Shown: piece after piece, positions 31,481-42,250 of the stretch
How positions within the stretch are numbered: the stretch's first letter is position 1
Layout: the number at the start of each line of letters is the position of its first letter
From: Apoda limacodes
Lineage: Eukaryota; Arthropoda; Insecta; Lepidoptera; Limacodidae
DNA length: 64,000 nt
Direction: 5' to 3'
Assembly: GCA_946406115.1 (NCBI GenBank)
Contig: OX291545.1
Location: 5,580,001 to 5,644,000 of the forward strand
Position numbers and translations under genes: made by a program
Notes under the pieces: generated by a model
The model's database searches: none
What the model saw: the letters and a program-made list of their open reading frames with translations, nothing else
What the model was told of the DNA's origin: nothing

Positions 31481-33124
31481 TATCGAGTAAAATTGATGTA
31501 GTGTGAAAAGCACGTAAAATGCATATCCAATATGCCTTAATTTATGTACAATTAAGGGTAGGGCTTACTTCACGCACGTCAATGGAAATTATAAAAAAAA
31601 AGTTGGTGCCATTTTATAAATTGTTTTTTCACAATTTTCTGTATTTTTGCTTTACGTACTGAACAAAAACAAAACATTTCTAAAAGTGTTTTATAATGCT
31701 TATATGTAAATATAAACTAAAGATCTTTATTATTTAAACTGACTGTACTAATCGAAATACTTGTTCACTCAGATTTCTCAACGGAAGTTTTTAGAAAGAG
31801 TTGAATCAAGGTAAGTTTGAACTTTTTATAACATTAATTAGTGTAGTGTAGTGTAGTGTAGTACAGTAATAAAACAAATTGATTTGAAGAAAGTACATAC
31901 ATTTTTTAGATACTTACTTAATATATGGGTACATTTTTTAAATTTGAACTGACCGCAGCCAGATACATGCAGGAATGCGAGTATGTCATACAGGTACACC
32001 AAATTTAAATATTTTATAGATATTTATACAATTTTTATTAGATAAATAAAGTAACATAAATGTTTATAATTTCTTTTTGTTGCTGCAGTACCAAATTTAT
32101 TGTAAGCCCATCCCTTTATACAAGTCTATAAATGGTTGGGGTGTACAAAGAAAATTTCCTTAGTCCGGTAATTTTTTCCCTTGCGCCCCTTTTAAGTTAC
32201 TCTGACCCTATAAATTCAGTTAGTCAGACTAAGTAGTTACTTTTTTGTATGCACTAGCCAATGATGACACGAAACATGTCTACCACAATATAATGGTGAC
32301 AACAGTATTTGGAGTGTTTTAGCATCTTGATATACACAATTTACATTATTGCAATATCCATAATAGTGACCCTAATCTATATCTTCTATATTCACAACAT
32401 TTTAAAGAACGATTATCTAACTTGCTTATTACATTTCAGATCATTTAAAAAGAAGTCATGCAAGTATTCTGGTGCTGCTCGGATCGAAGAAGGATACTAA
32501 TCAACCCGCAACGTTGTAAACTTACTTCTCAATAGACCTTATATGTACAAATAGATAGTACTATAATTTAATTAATAACACAAGACTTAATTATACTCAC
32601 GTGTGCCAAATGTTAAAAAGATCAGACAGTTCAGTGAAATGCTTGCGTTAACCTTACATGGGTTCCATATTAGATTAATTATTTTTTATGAATTTAATTA
32701 TGGATAAATTGTCAATTTGTGAATAAGTGTAGACAAGAACAAATTATAACTAAGTCAACCATGGTGGTATTAGGGTGTGAATATGTATTTAATTTTAAAA
32801 TGTATTTGTTTCAAAAATGCATTCATATATTTTTGGTAAGCACATAAAGTAACCGTGTTAATAATGTAATACATACTTAAGATTTACATGTAGATACTTA
32901 TCTCAATTTTAGGTATTTTTGCAAAAAAAAAAAAACAAAAAGTTCAAGAGTACTTATATAAGTTTCAATTAATTTATCCTGAGCTTATCAATAAATGAAA
33001 AAAAAAACACTTTTTTTTACTACACTAGCGCCACGCACTCATATTACAGAACTAATCTTAGTGTTCCAGTAAATGTATGGGCCGTTGCCTATCTGTACTA
33101 TATGTATATAGTACTGAACTTGCA
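31481..33124. other. AT-rich interval with (agtgt)n microsatellite
   Basis: 31838-31862 is an 'agtgt' pentamer array. A 63-codon frame at 32309-32500 ends in 'SFKKKSCKYSGAARIEEGY' and is preceded by 'ttacatttcag', so it could be read as a terminal exon, but I recognise no family. The rest is AT-rich, with a poly(A) run near 32920-32940. Confidence 0.35.
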
Positions 33125-33670
33125 TATCTATGGTCCCACAAGGGTCCGAGCTCGCTCCTATCTTGTACCGTCTGTACACAAACGACATCCCTAAAACGAT
33201 AGGTGCCTAATTAGCCCTTTTCGCGGACGATACCGCTATTTATACCACCGATAGGCAAGTGAGTCAAATCACTAAGAGACGCCAACCCGCCACCGCCCTA
33301 GGGGAATAGTTTCGGAAATAGAGAATCGAAGTGAACCCCGAAAAAAGCTCTGCCGTTCCCTTTACCGTAGGTCGCCCTCCGCGGCCATCTCCCCTCTCAC
33401 TCTTCGGTAGAGCCATTCCTTGGCAAAACAAGACCAAATACTTTAGTGAGACCCTGGATAGGCGTTTGAACTTTCACGATCACACCAAAATCCGCCTTTG
33501 TCCCCGGTCGTCTTAATCCCATGATAGGCAAGTACAGTAAGATGTCGCTAAGAAATAAGCTGAATCTTTACACAACTTGCATCCGCCCCATACTAGCTTA
33601 TACTAGCGTAGTTTATGCGTTATCCAAACGCCACGCCACGTTATCCAACTCCAGACCCTCCAAAAACGCC
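33125..33670 (+). pseudogene. Jockey-clade LINE reverse transcriptase fragment
   Basis: 'VPQGSELAPILYRLYTNDIP' opens the fragment, then a stop, then 'LALFADDTAIYTTDRQV' with FADD codons at 33220-33231. 'NPEKSSAVPFTVGR' and 'IPWQNKTKYFSETLDRRL' follow, then 'YTTCIRPILAYTSVVYAL' in another frame. The order is Jockey-like and similar to 16247-16800, but this covers the region from the catalytic box onward. It is broken by several stops. Confidence 0.82.
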
Positions 33671-33679
33671 CCTAATAGG

Positions 33680-33965
33680 GCTTACCCCCTAACACGACGC
33701 CGACGTCCCCGGGTCCGTCGGCGCCCGCAAGGATACAGGAGGTAACAAAGAGTGCCGGGGCGCTTCTCGCCCCCACTCAATCGTAACCGCACCCGCGTAA
33801 CGGAGATCTCTCCTCCTGGCGGTGACTCACCTTCGGGTTCGAAACTCACGCTGGTCGAAGGGACGCCCCCGAGAGCGACAACCCAAGCCGAGGTTCCCGT
33901 TGCGGGGAGCCCTTGTGCGTTGGGCGCTATATGGGCTGAGGCACCAGCAAAAAAAAGACCAATAA
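33680..33965 (+). mobile_element. LINE-like 3' tail, family X copy 2
   Basis: A GC-rich segment with 'cggcgcccgcaagg'-like start, 'gggacgcccccgagagcgac', 'gggcgctatatgggctgagg' and an A run at 33949-33956. It matches the inverted copies at 17453-17698 and 61580-62090. It follows a Jockey RT with only about 10 bp between, which supports its being that element's 3' region after an internal deletion. Confidence 0.65.
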
Positions 33966-34411
33966 AGCGCGGAAGCGAGAAATCCAATTTAAGTGCATAG
34001 AGCCCGAGACAAAATAAGACATAAGAATAAAAAAATTGGTGCCTATGTCAATGTCTCCCGCGATAAGATCCGGTAAGGTCGTCATTTGTTTCCTGTGGCT
34101 GGAATTTTCTTTTTTCTTTCTGTAATGCGTCATTAATATTTAGAATATTTTTTAGATACATAAGTTTTTTTCTAGTGTGAGCCAATGTTTATGTACAAGA
34201 CGGAATAATCAGAATTACTGCATTGTTGATTGAATATTTTATCTAATGCAGCTGAAAAATCAACGAAAAAAACTATTTGAATCGTACTTTACATGTTTTT
34301 CTATAGACTTGATACCATATTTTGTTGCTAAATCAAGATTTGGAGGATATTTTGTGTAAAATATGTAATCATTTAGTGACATTATACAAACTATTAATTT
34401 TGTAGGTAACT
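33966..34411. other. AT-rich spacer
   Basis: No gene or element was recognised. It ends just before a possible THAP exon. Confidence 0.35.
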
Positions 34412-34482
34412 ATGGTGTCTTGTGCTGTGAGTAAATGTGAAGTCACAACAGATAATAATTCGAATAAGTACACATTTCATAG
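34412..34482 (+). CDS. Possible THAP-domain first exon with splice donor
   Basis: ATG at 34412 opens 'MVSCAVSKCEVTT', then 'NKYTFHR', then 'AG|gtaaat' (donor at 34483), phase 2. A short N-terminal 'M-x-x-C-x4-C' followed about 15 residues later by 'F-H-R' is the opening of a THAP zinc-finger DNA-binding domain, found in insect transcription factors and P-element-type transposases. The expected continuation ('F-P', then W and C-x2-H) is not in any acceptor-bounded frame within the next few hundred bases, so the rest lies farther away or is lost. It could be a host gene on the strand opposite arrestin, a domesticated transposase or a relic. Confidence 0.42.
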
Positions 34483-34711
34483 GTAAATTATGATAATTTT
34501 TTCTGCATTGTTGTCATATGCATATTTTTCAGTTTTAGTTGAGAATTTTACGAAGTCTACTTACAAATAGTTTCTATATTTAATGTTCTAATAGTTTTAG
34601 TATTATTACTAAATAATGTTAAATTTGTTAAATTTAGATACTTTCAATAAAAAAATTGAGACGTATCAATTAAATTTGGTTTTTATTCTTTACAATTACT
34701 TAAACAAAATT
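34483..34711. other. AT-rich sequence after the THAP-like donor
   Basis: Candidate acceptors ('tatttttcag' near 34532) lead straight into stops, so no second exon is supported here. Confidence 0.35.
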
Positions 34712-35435
34712 CTCTCAACTGGTACTTTCTCCAACGAGCATACCTGATATAGAGGCTAGGAGTGCTAACTACAGGTCCGAACTGATATTCCGTCTCAGTG
34801 GATGCGCCTCTTGGCTCCTTTGACCACTGTCTCGCCCAGAATCAAGTGTCATACACACTAACCGTTTCCTCTGCGCCAATTAATTGGCGTTGTGTGTGGC
34901 ATTATAAGTCAGCAGATTGTGATGGATTGCGGGATTTTTATGCATCGTACCCGTGGAGAGCTCTGCTTCAGCTCAGAAGATCCTGACATCTGCGCAGCCG
35001 CAGTCACTGAGACAAGCTTCGCTGGCATGGAATGTTACATTTCTAACCCTCGAGTAGCTGCCGATGTCAAAAAAAGACCGTGGTTTAATTGGTCTTGTAA
35101 AGAAGTCGTATCGAACCTTTAAGTCTGAGGAGAGATTTTGCCTTCATGTGTGTGTTCTACCGCTTGTATAATAAGTTCTGTGTTTTGAGGAATTGTTTGA
35201 AATAATTTCCACAGCTACATTCTACCATCGCTCCGCTCGCCATCGACAGTGATTTCATTCTCACTCTTTGTAACCTAAATGGTCACAAACAGTGCGGTTT
35301 GAGAGGAACTTACTCCCGCGAACGCTTAAGTTGTGGAAAAAGCTCCCTGCTGAGGTTTTCTCGAGGGTTTACGATATAGGGTTCTTTAAGAAGAAAATGA
35401 TTAGATTTTTAAATTTCCTATACGACGTGATTATA
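34712..35435 (+). mobile_element. LINE family A copy 3, internally deleted
   Basis: The 5' part (34712-35105) matches the late endonuclease/linker, with 'NWRCVWHYKSADCDG'-like and 'KKRPWFNWSCKE' phrases. At about 35106 it jumps directly to the C-terminal tail ('cgtatcgaacctttaagtc'), which lies 1.5 kb farther along in copy 4. The whole RT is therefore missing. It ends in the family tail near 35430 without a clear poly(A). Confidence 0.82.
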
Positions 35436-35463
35436 GTCCTAATAGTTTAGGTTCTAATGGTAT

Positions 35464-35577
35464 GTTTACACTCTTGCATTCAACGCTATGCTATTGGGCA
35501 CATGTACGAGCACAAGCGTGTAAACAGTTTGCTTTGTCCGACAACGCGTTCCGAGGCTGCGTGGCGCGAGTGTAAAC
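35464..35577. repeat. Short inverted-repeat pair, possible MITE
   Basis: 'gtttacactc' at about 35464-35473 is inverted as 'gagtgtaaac' at about 35568-35577, enclosing roughly 94 bp. The arms are too short to prove a transposon. Confidence 0.3.
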
Positions 35578-36421
35578 GCGACATAGGTAATATTTAATTT
35601 AACCAGCGCGCTAGGTTGCAATAATTTTGTGCAGGTAAAATTATCGATAGTGTTGTTTGATTTTTTCCACTCACACATTTGCAATTTTTTTTCTGTTTCG
35701 TTTTTTTATTTGGCATGGTTGATCTTGTACAATCTATATCTATGGATTAAACAAGTAACGTGGCGCGCAAAGCCAACACGGCCGGAGAGCGTGATCATCA
35801 ACCGCGCTGCATGCAACGACCACGTGACACCGCCGACGATGCACACACGCGCAACTGTAACGTCATCGCCCCACCACTGCGCTGCTCCGTCGACGCACTA
35901 TATTAAACCCCTTGCCAACACTTTTCCGGGGGGCGGCCGGTCGGATACTTATGGAGTTGCCTTTATGATTTCAAAGTGTTAAGTGTACGGACAGCACTGT
36001 TTCTTTCTCGTCTAAATGTGATCAATTAATATTAGTCAATAGATCAATTAATTAATAGTAGACTTTAATGAAAAAACAGCAGATATGGTAACATGACAAT
36101 GTGGTTAAGAAACCGGCGTAGCTCCTGATGGGGGGGTGGAGTAGGTGAAATGGGACTAAGAATGTGATCATTTTTATTCAAATTTAACCCTTATATTAAT
36201 TCCATTAGGCTCACACGTTGATACTAGTGACATCTTGAGATAAGAAGCAGTACTGAAATTTCACATTACATTAGACCCAGTGTTGTTCCTGTGGCGATAT
36301 GAACAAATTTATCGATAAACTGGTATAATTTACCATCAGCCCCCGTATTAAACTCGTTATAACTATCTCGATAACAAATCCTGTTCTGTGATTGCGACTC
36401 ACAACATAAAATGTTTTAAAG
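35578..36421. other. Spacer with GC-rich island
   Basis: 35755-35960 is GC-rich, with 'actatattaaaccccttgcc' resembling a promoter or LTR TATA region, and could be a solo LTR. No partner is visible. The rest is AT-rich. Confidence 0.35.
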
Positions 36422-36590
36422 ATATCCTACTAATGTTATAAATGTGAAAGTTTGTATGTATGGATATTTGTTACTCAATCACGCTTCAACCACTAGACGG
36501 ATCGGGGTGAATCTTGGTTTACAAATAGGTTAGGTCCTGGAATAGCATATAGGCTACTTTTATCCCGGAAAGATCCAGCGGGAATAACTA
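36422..36590 (+). mobile_element. Lep1-like Helitron fragment
   Basis: 'tcctactaatgttataaatg', 'gaaagtttgtatgtatgg', 'cactagacggatcggggtga' and 'ggctacttttatcccggaa' follow the order of the lepidopteran Lep1 core. Its 3' part is interrupted at 36591 by the PIF/Harbinger element and seems to resume after 37213 only briefly. Confidence 0.7.
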
Positions 36591-36593
36591 TAA

Positions 36594-37210
36594 AGGTAGC
36601 ATTCGGTTCCCAGAGACCGCGACGCGCGACCACGACCGGCGACCGCGATTGAGTCGCGCGACCCACTGCTCGTTATGAATTTATACGGAGCACTAAACAA
36701 ATAGTGCGACAACGTCGCGCAACCGGTGGGCGCGGCGAGAGAGCAGCGTGGCGACCGCGACGCAGACGCGCCGGAGGCAGTGACGCCACGCGACTCAGGC
36801 CCATTTCTTTTTGGTTTGATGTCTGAATATTTTCTGAACTTTTCTTCTTTATAATTTAAATGTCGTTTTATGAGTATTTGAAAGCAACCCTCTTCTTCTC
36901 GCGACGTGAAAATTAAGTCGATCTTCATCCTTTTTCCGGAGTCTTATATAATAACATAAGAATATGATCATCTTCTTCATCCTCCAATAGCTGCCGAATA
37001 ACTCTTTTCCTAGCTGCAGATAAATTGTCCGACATATCGTATTAAAATGAACACAAACGTCGCCCATGAAAACTGGAGAAAGAGTGGCGATGTCGCGGTC
37101 GCTGTCGCTGACCTCGGAAAGCTAAGGGTCGCCCCACGACAGGCGACCATGGTCGCGTAGTTGAATGGTCGCAGTCGCTCGTCGCGGTCGCTAACAACCG
37201 AATGCTACCT
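36594..37210 (-). mobile_element. PIF/Harbinger DNA transposon, internally deleted (617 bp)
   Basis: Perfect 15-bp terminal inverted repeats, 'aggtagcattcggtt' (36594-36608) and its complement (37196-37210), are flanked by the 3-bp target duplication TAA (36591-36593 and 37211-37213), the PIF/Harbinger hallmark. Subterminal DNA is rich in 'gcgaccgcga'/'tcgcggtcgc' words on both sides, likely transposase binding repeats. It keeps only the start of a transposase gene, so it is non-autonomous. Confidence 0.9.
36806..37035 (-). pseudogene. PIF/Harbinger transposase N-terminal remnant
   Basis: ATG 37035 starts 'MSDNLSAARKRVIRQLLEDE', with acidic 'EDEEDD'-type sequence. After a frameshift near 36925 it continues as 'REEEGCFQILIKRHLNYKEE' and 'KFRKYSDIKPK', resembling the region before the DDE domain of insect Harbinger transposases. 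The catalytic DDE domain is entirely missing, replaced by a join to the right-end subterminal sequence. Confidence 0.72.
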
Positions 37211-37213
37211 TAA

Positions 37214-37849
37214 CAGAGTTAAACAAAAAAAAGCTGCACCTGTAGCTCGCTATAGCAAACTTCATTAGTATACCCAATGAAGAAGTTCCTCTCCGAAAAC
37301 CGAATTTAGGGCGGGCGGAGCCACTGACAAAGTCTAGTCTCTAGTAATTGCTGGTGGGCATGACCAGAAACTCCGGCGTTACAGTCTGCACAGACTAAAT
37401 ACTATACTCGTACACACGCCAACAAATTTACCTCCTTTTAATATTAGTCCTGACAAAAGCGAACAATGACATACCTACCTATCGTAAAATTTTAGATTTT
37501 AGCTAAATAAAATACGTTGGTGTGCACCTGAATAGACTAGTCTCTCATCTACTATTAAGGTCTGCTGGAAGAAATCTCTAAATAGAGCTAACCTATGGTC
37601 ATCTATTCTTTTTATGTGATGTATTTTGAAATTATTATATACAAGTGGCCACTCCCTAAACTATACCATGTCAGTTTGGGCTATTTAGCCAAAAAATTAG
37701 AACGGAAAACGACTATAGACTTCTATTGGCTTATTTATTTATTATTATTAATATACAACAAATCACTTTTACCTAAAAACGGTATTTAAACCAATAGATG
37801 AGTAATCGTGTGGTTATTCGGTATCAGTTTTGGCAAAGTTTTAAAAGGT
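37214..37849. other. Noncoding spacer
   Basis: AT-rich with no recognised gene. It may include the 5' LTR of the BEL/Pao element that follows, but no second copy was found to define it. Confidence 0.3.
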
Positions 37850-38281
37850 GCCGAAACAAATTCAGTTCATTGTTAACAGTGATCTATTTCGTGTAAGTGA
37901 AGTAGGAACATATTTGCGACTTCAGGTTTTTACATCGTTGAAACGAAAACGCCGTCTTCGTTTGCTTCGCGGCTCGTTCGACTATTCATTGCGTTGCTTT
38001 TGTTACGACGTGGATTGTCGTCGAATCCAACAGTTCAGATTGCCGTGCTAAGCAAAATTTTCGTGTCGGCAACTCGGCGTACCATTCCACGCACGCCGGC
38101 CGTTTGATTTTAACGGCGTGGTTTACAGGCATACATACCATGTGGCGTGCCGCTTCCCGTCATCATTTGCCATCGTCCGTATTTCTTTGCAACAAAGTTA
38201 TTCAAAGAACTGGAAGCAAGCAGCAGTAGCGAATTATTTACGCAACAGCGCATATTCTGGTTTAATAAACATACAACAATA

Positions 38282-39160
38282 ATGGCAGAAGACAAAAAGA
38301 AGTTGAAAAAGGAAAGGGGCATGTGCAGGGCCTCCTTCACAAGGTTGGAGAAATATATATCCGATGCAACATCATTTACGATTGAAGACTTACAAGTACG
38401 TAAAAATAATTTAATAGAGAATTACAAAAAATACACAGAAATAATGTTGGGTTTGGAGCTTTTAGAGGAAGGGGTCTGTGAAGAGGATGACACCGAAGAT
38501 CGGTTTTTAAATTTGTTGGCTCCAATAGAGCGCAACATTAAAATACAAAAACCTCCAAAGGAAAACAACATGCACTTAGGAGTAGGAGCGAATATGCCTT
38601 CTCTAGAAATACCTGTGTTCGACGGCAAGGATGTTGCTGCCTATAAAACATTTATTGAGATGTTCCGTGCTGTGGTACACTATGATGCAATAATTTCAAA
38701 CATTCAAAAACATTGTTTCCTGAAGAAGTAGGTACCTCACAGGAGAGCCGCTGCAAATCATTGACAGTCTGCTAATCATTGGTAAGTCTTATGACTCTGC
38801 TCTTGAATTATTAGAAAAAAGGTATGACAATCCCGCACTCTCAGTGAACGACCATGTTACAAGCTTACTTGACATACCTAGCATTCCACGAAGTACATCC
38901 CAAAGTTTTAGGATCTTGGTAGCCAAAATTAGACAACAGCTCTCCGCTCTGGAAAATCTCAGTCAACCTGTTAAGGAATGGAACTCATTACTTTCTTGCA
39001 TCATAATCTGAAAAATTGCTTCTCTTAATGTCAGATTATTTCATTCTGATCGAGAACCTACAAAGATAGTTACCGTTGATGAGTTGTTAGAGTATAAAGA
39101 CAGACATGCTGCATCATTAAAAGCCAGTCCGCTTTCAAGTGATAAAATCAAAATCTTCAG
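38282..39160 (+). pseudogene. BEL/Pao element 2 gag
   Basis: The likely start 'MAEDKKKLKKERGMCRASFT' leads into 'LEKYISDATSFTIEDLQVRK', a helical matrix-like region. Next is 'MPSLEIPVFDGKDVAAYKTF', the capsid entry phrase shared with the BEL/Pao gag at 22203. A frameshift near 38730 precedes 'DNPALSVNDHVTSLLDIPSI' and 'QPVKEWNSLLSCII', then a stop. The frame start is inside a longer 194-codon open frame, and I prefer 38282 from family practice. Confidence 0.82.
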
Positions 39161-39214
39161 TTAATTATACTACTACTTCTTCTTCTTCTTCTTCTAAAGT
39201 GAATGCTGTAAAAT

Positions 39215-39964
39215 GTGTTATGCTCTTTAAACCACAAGCTATTTAAATGTCCTACTTTTAATGCACTAACATCATTACAATTCGTAACCAAAAACAATTC
39301 ATGTAAGATTTGCCTTGTTTTCCATCCTCAAAAATGTAGGTACAAATTTAAATGCTCTATTTGTAATTCCAGTACTCACAAATACATTGGTCCATCATGT
39401 AGAGGAGGAAAAGCCTGAACAAAAAGAAGATAAACATAAACCAGAGGTAAATCTTTATGTTTCCCAATCATTAGCTGAAACAGTTCTACTTCCTACTGCT
39501 AAAGTACTAATAATTGGAGCCAACAATAAAACTATTATTGTAAGAGCCCTATTAGATTGCGGTAGTTAGACATCATTTTGCACCACTACATTAGCTAATC
39601 AGCTAGGATTGCCACAATTTTATTTGCAAAAAATGTTGCTACTTTAGGTGGAGTTTCAAATAATTCTACAAATAGAGCCATTAATTTATGTATTGAATCT
39701 TTCGCAACTAATTTTAAGATTCCGATCACATACTCAATTATAAATAAAATAACAACTAAGCTTCCACAAAGACAAATTGATTTGAGCAATTTTATTATTC
39801 CAAAAAATGTTGCGCTAGCTGATACAGATTTTCATATTCCAGTAAAAATATCACTACTTCTTGCCAGTGATGTATTCTTCAAGATTATTTTAGATGGAAA
39901 AATTGAGGGTGGCCTTACGGATCCAATTTTATTGAACACTCACTTGGGATACATCATATCTTAA
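39215..39964 (+). pseudogene. BEL/Pao element 2 zinc knuckles and protease
   Basis: 39215-39420 has 'NHKLFKCPTFNALTS', 'NSCKICLVFHPQKCRYKFKC' and 'CSICNSSTHKY', the C/H-rich nucleocapsid. 'IVRALLDCGS' at about 39538-39567 is the aspartic protease active-site region (D-C-G in place of D-S/T-G) and is followed by a stop. 39782-39964 has 'FIIPKNVALADTDFHIP' and 'PILLNTHLGYIIS', the protease end. Non-functional. Confidence 0.8.
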
Positions 39965-40038
39965 AATTCTTATATGATCTACTATAATTCAAGTATAACA
40001 GTCACTATGCATACAACTGTAAATCCTGATCTTGATGA

Positions 40039-41262
40039 TTGTGTCCGTCAATTTTAGGAGACAGAAAAGGTACCGGATATCTATCACTTCCTGAAAATGA
40101 GTATAGTGAACAAGTATTTAAAGAATTAGTCTCTTTACAAAATAATACATTTCAGGTCAAATACCCACTAAAAATTCAAATTGAGAATATTGACCCCTCT
40201 GATTCATATGAAATCGCTTTGTAGAGATTATACAGCTTAGAGAAAAAAATTCAGAAGGATGCAGATTATAACACTTTATATCAAGAATTTATTAACACAT
40301 ATATTGAATTAGGACATGCAAAAATTATTGATATCAAAAACTGTGATCCAATAGATGAACCAGTATTTTTTCTACCTCATCATGGGGTATTACGTTTAGA
40401 CAAACAGACCAACAAGCTTCGTATTGTGTTTGATGGCAGTGCGAGGCCTCAGAGTGGCAGTAGTTTCAATGATTTATTATGCAATGGACCTGTCTTACAG
40501 CGTTCCCTTTTTGATATATTGTTACTATTTCTTACATATAAATATACATTACAATGTGATATTCGTCATATGTACAGAATTATACAATTGCATCAAGATA
40601 GATGTTCACAAAATATTTCATGGCGGGAAATCAATGTTATGAATATTCTTCAATTACAAACTTTGAAATACGGATTGACTAGCTCTGTATTTTTAGCAAC
40701 CAGGTATCTTGTAGAACTAGCAAAGCTGTATGAAAACCAGTATCCATTGGCAAGTGCAGCAATATTAAACAATTCATATGTTGATGATATCCAGGCCGGC
40801 AGTAATTCAATTGAAGGCCTATTTCACTTTACATCTGAGCTTGTTTCTCTCATGAAGCATGCCAATTTTGAATTGCATAAATGGAGTTCTAAAAATTCAG
40901 TGCTAATTAAAGATATACCTTCAGATAAATTGGGTTTTACCCAAAATGATCTGGATCAGGACAAAGCTGATGTCATTAGAAATATCTTATGATGCTAATG
41001 ATGATGTGCTCCAAATGAGTGGTCGAGTTGTCAAGGCGCCTAAGATACCTAAAAAAAGAAGTGTTTTCAGTTCTATTTGTAGATAATATGACCCAATTGG
41101 ATTTGTTGGGCGAGTCACAATAAGGGCTAAACTTTTTATGCAGGAGTTGTGGCATCATAACTTAGATTGGGATTCTTCATTACCACATAATTTGGAATAA
41201 CTTCTATTCAAGTATTGTTAAAATGCCTTTAATAAATATTCCACGTTAAATAAAAATCCGTG
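40039..41262 (+). pseudogene. BEL/Pao element 2 reverse transcriptase
   Basis: 'PVFFLPHHGVLRLDKQTNKL' and 'RIVFDGSARPQSGSSFNDLL' open the RT, and 'TLQCDIRHMYRIIQLHQDR' is the central block (usually D-I-x-x-M-F/Y). Catalytic 'NNSYVDDIQAGSN' has YVDD codons 40777-40788. 'SFELHKWSS'-like and 'YDPIGFVGRVTIRAKLFMQE' phrases lead to the connection domain. It ends at 'GADKVSKI' (about 41262), where the LINE begins. 40426-40992 is one long open stretch, so decay is moderate. Confidence 0.85.
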
Positions 41263-41279
41263 GTGCGGATAAAGTCAGC

Positions 41280-42250
41280 AAAATTTGGGAGACTTTAACG
41301 CCCACCATCGTGAGTGGCTCAGTTCTCGAACCAATCACTAAGCAGGGATATCTGCTCATGAATGTGCTCTGACCTATGGATTCTCTCCGCTGGTACTTTC
41401 TCCAACGAAAATACTAGATATAGAGGACCATACAAGCTTCTTACTGGACCTTCTGCTGACTACTCGTCCGGACGGATACTCCGTCTCAGTGGATGCGCCT
41501 CTTGGCTCCTCGAACCACTGTCTCGTTCAGACTCAAGTGTCATGCACACAACCCGATCCTTCTGGGCCAACTAATTGGCGTCGTGTGTGGCACTATAAGT
41601 CGGCAGACTGGGACGGATTGCGAGAATTTTATGCATCGTACCCGTGGAGGCAGATCTGCTTTAACTCAGAAGATCCTGACGTCTGCGCAGCCGCAGTCAC
41701 TGAGACAATCCTCGCTGGTATGTAATGTTATATTCCTAACCCGCGAGTAGCTGCCGGCGTCAAAAAACGACCGTGGTTTAATAGGTCTTGCAGAGAAGCT
41801 AAAATTCTTAAGCAAACTGCATATGAGGCTTGGAACACGGCTCGTTATTATAAGGATCTTAATATTTCTGAGGTAAAACGCAAGTTAAATGCTGCCTCGA
41901 GGTTCAGTAAGAGAGCAACTGCCAGAGCAAAATTCCAATTCACCGGCAAAATAGGTGGGCGACTTGCGAGCTATCCTTCTGGGAGTCGTGCTTTCTGGTC
42001 GCTTGCCAAAGCTGCCGAAGGGAACTTTTGCCAGTCGTCGTTACCACCACTGCGAAAGACCGATGGTGACTTGGCTCATAGTGCTAAAGAGAAAGCCAAT
42101 CTACTGGGCAGTACCTCGAACTCAAACATGACTGATGAAGGCGCTGTACCACCTACTATACTGTGGTGCGGTAAGACCATGCCGGAAATCTCCATAACAC
42201 CGCAGGAGGTCCGGCGGGCGTTGCTTTCTCTAGACGTTCATAAGTTTACC
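41280..42250 (+). pseudogene. Endonuclease end and linker of LINE family A copy 4
   Basis: Frames 41362-41750 give 'DYSSGRILRLSG'-type and, in the coding frame, 'VDAPLGSSNHCLVQTQVSC', 'NWRRVWHYKSADWDGLREFY' and 'DPDVCAAAVTETILAGM', followed by a stop. 'KKRPWFNRSCREAKILKQTA' and 'FSKRATARAKFQFTGKIGGR' continue, then 'MAHSAKEKANLL' and 'SITPQEVRRALLSLDVHK' enter RT. It is the clearest view of the linker in the window. Confidence 0.8.

Noticed and set aside
32309..32500. Frame ending 'SFKKKSCKYSGAARIEEGY' after an acceptor-like 'tttcag'
   Set aside because: No family resemblance and no partner exon; the first part is low-complexity hydrophobic from AT-rich DNA.
33682..33987. 101-codon minus frame in GC-rich DNA
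   Set aside because: It is the antisense of the family X repeat tail.
36560..36928. Alanine/serine/arginine-rich 122-codon minus frame
   Set aside because: The second half is the translated subterminal repeat of the Harbinger element, not a protein.
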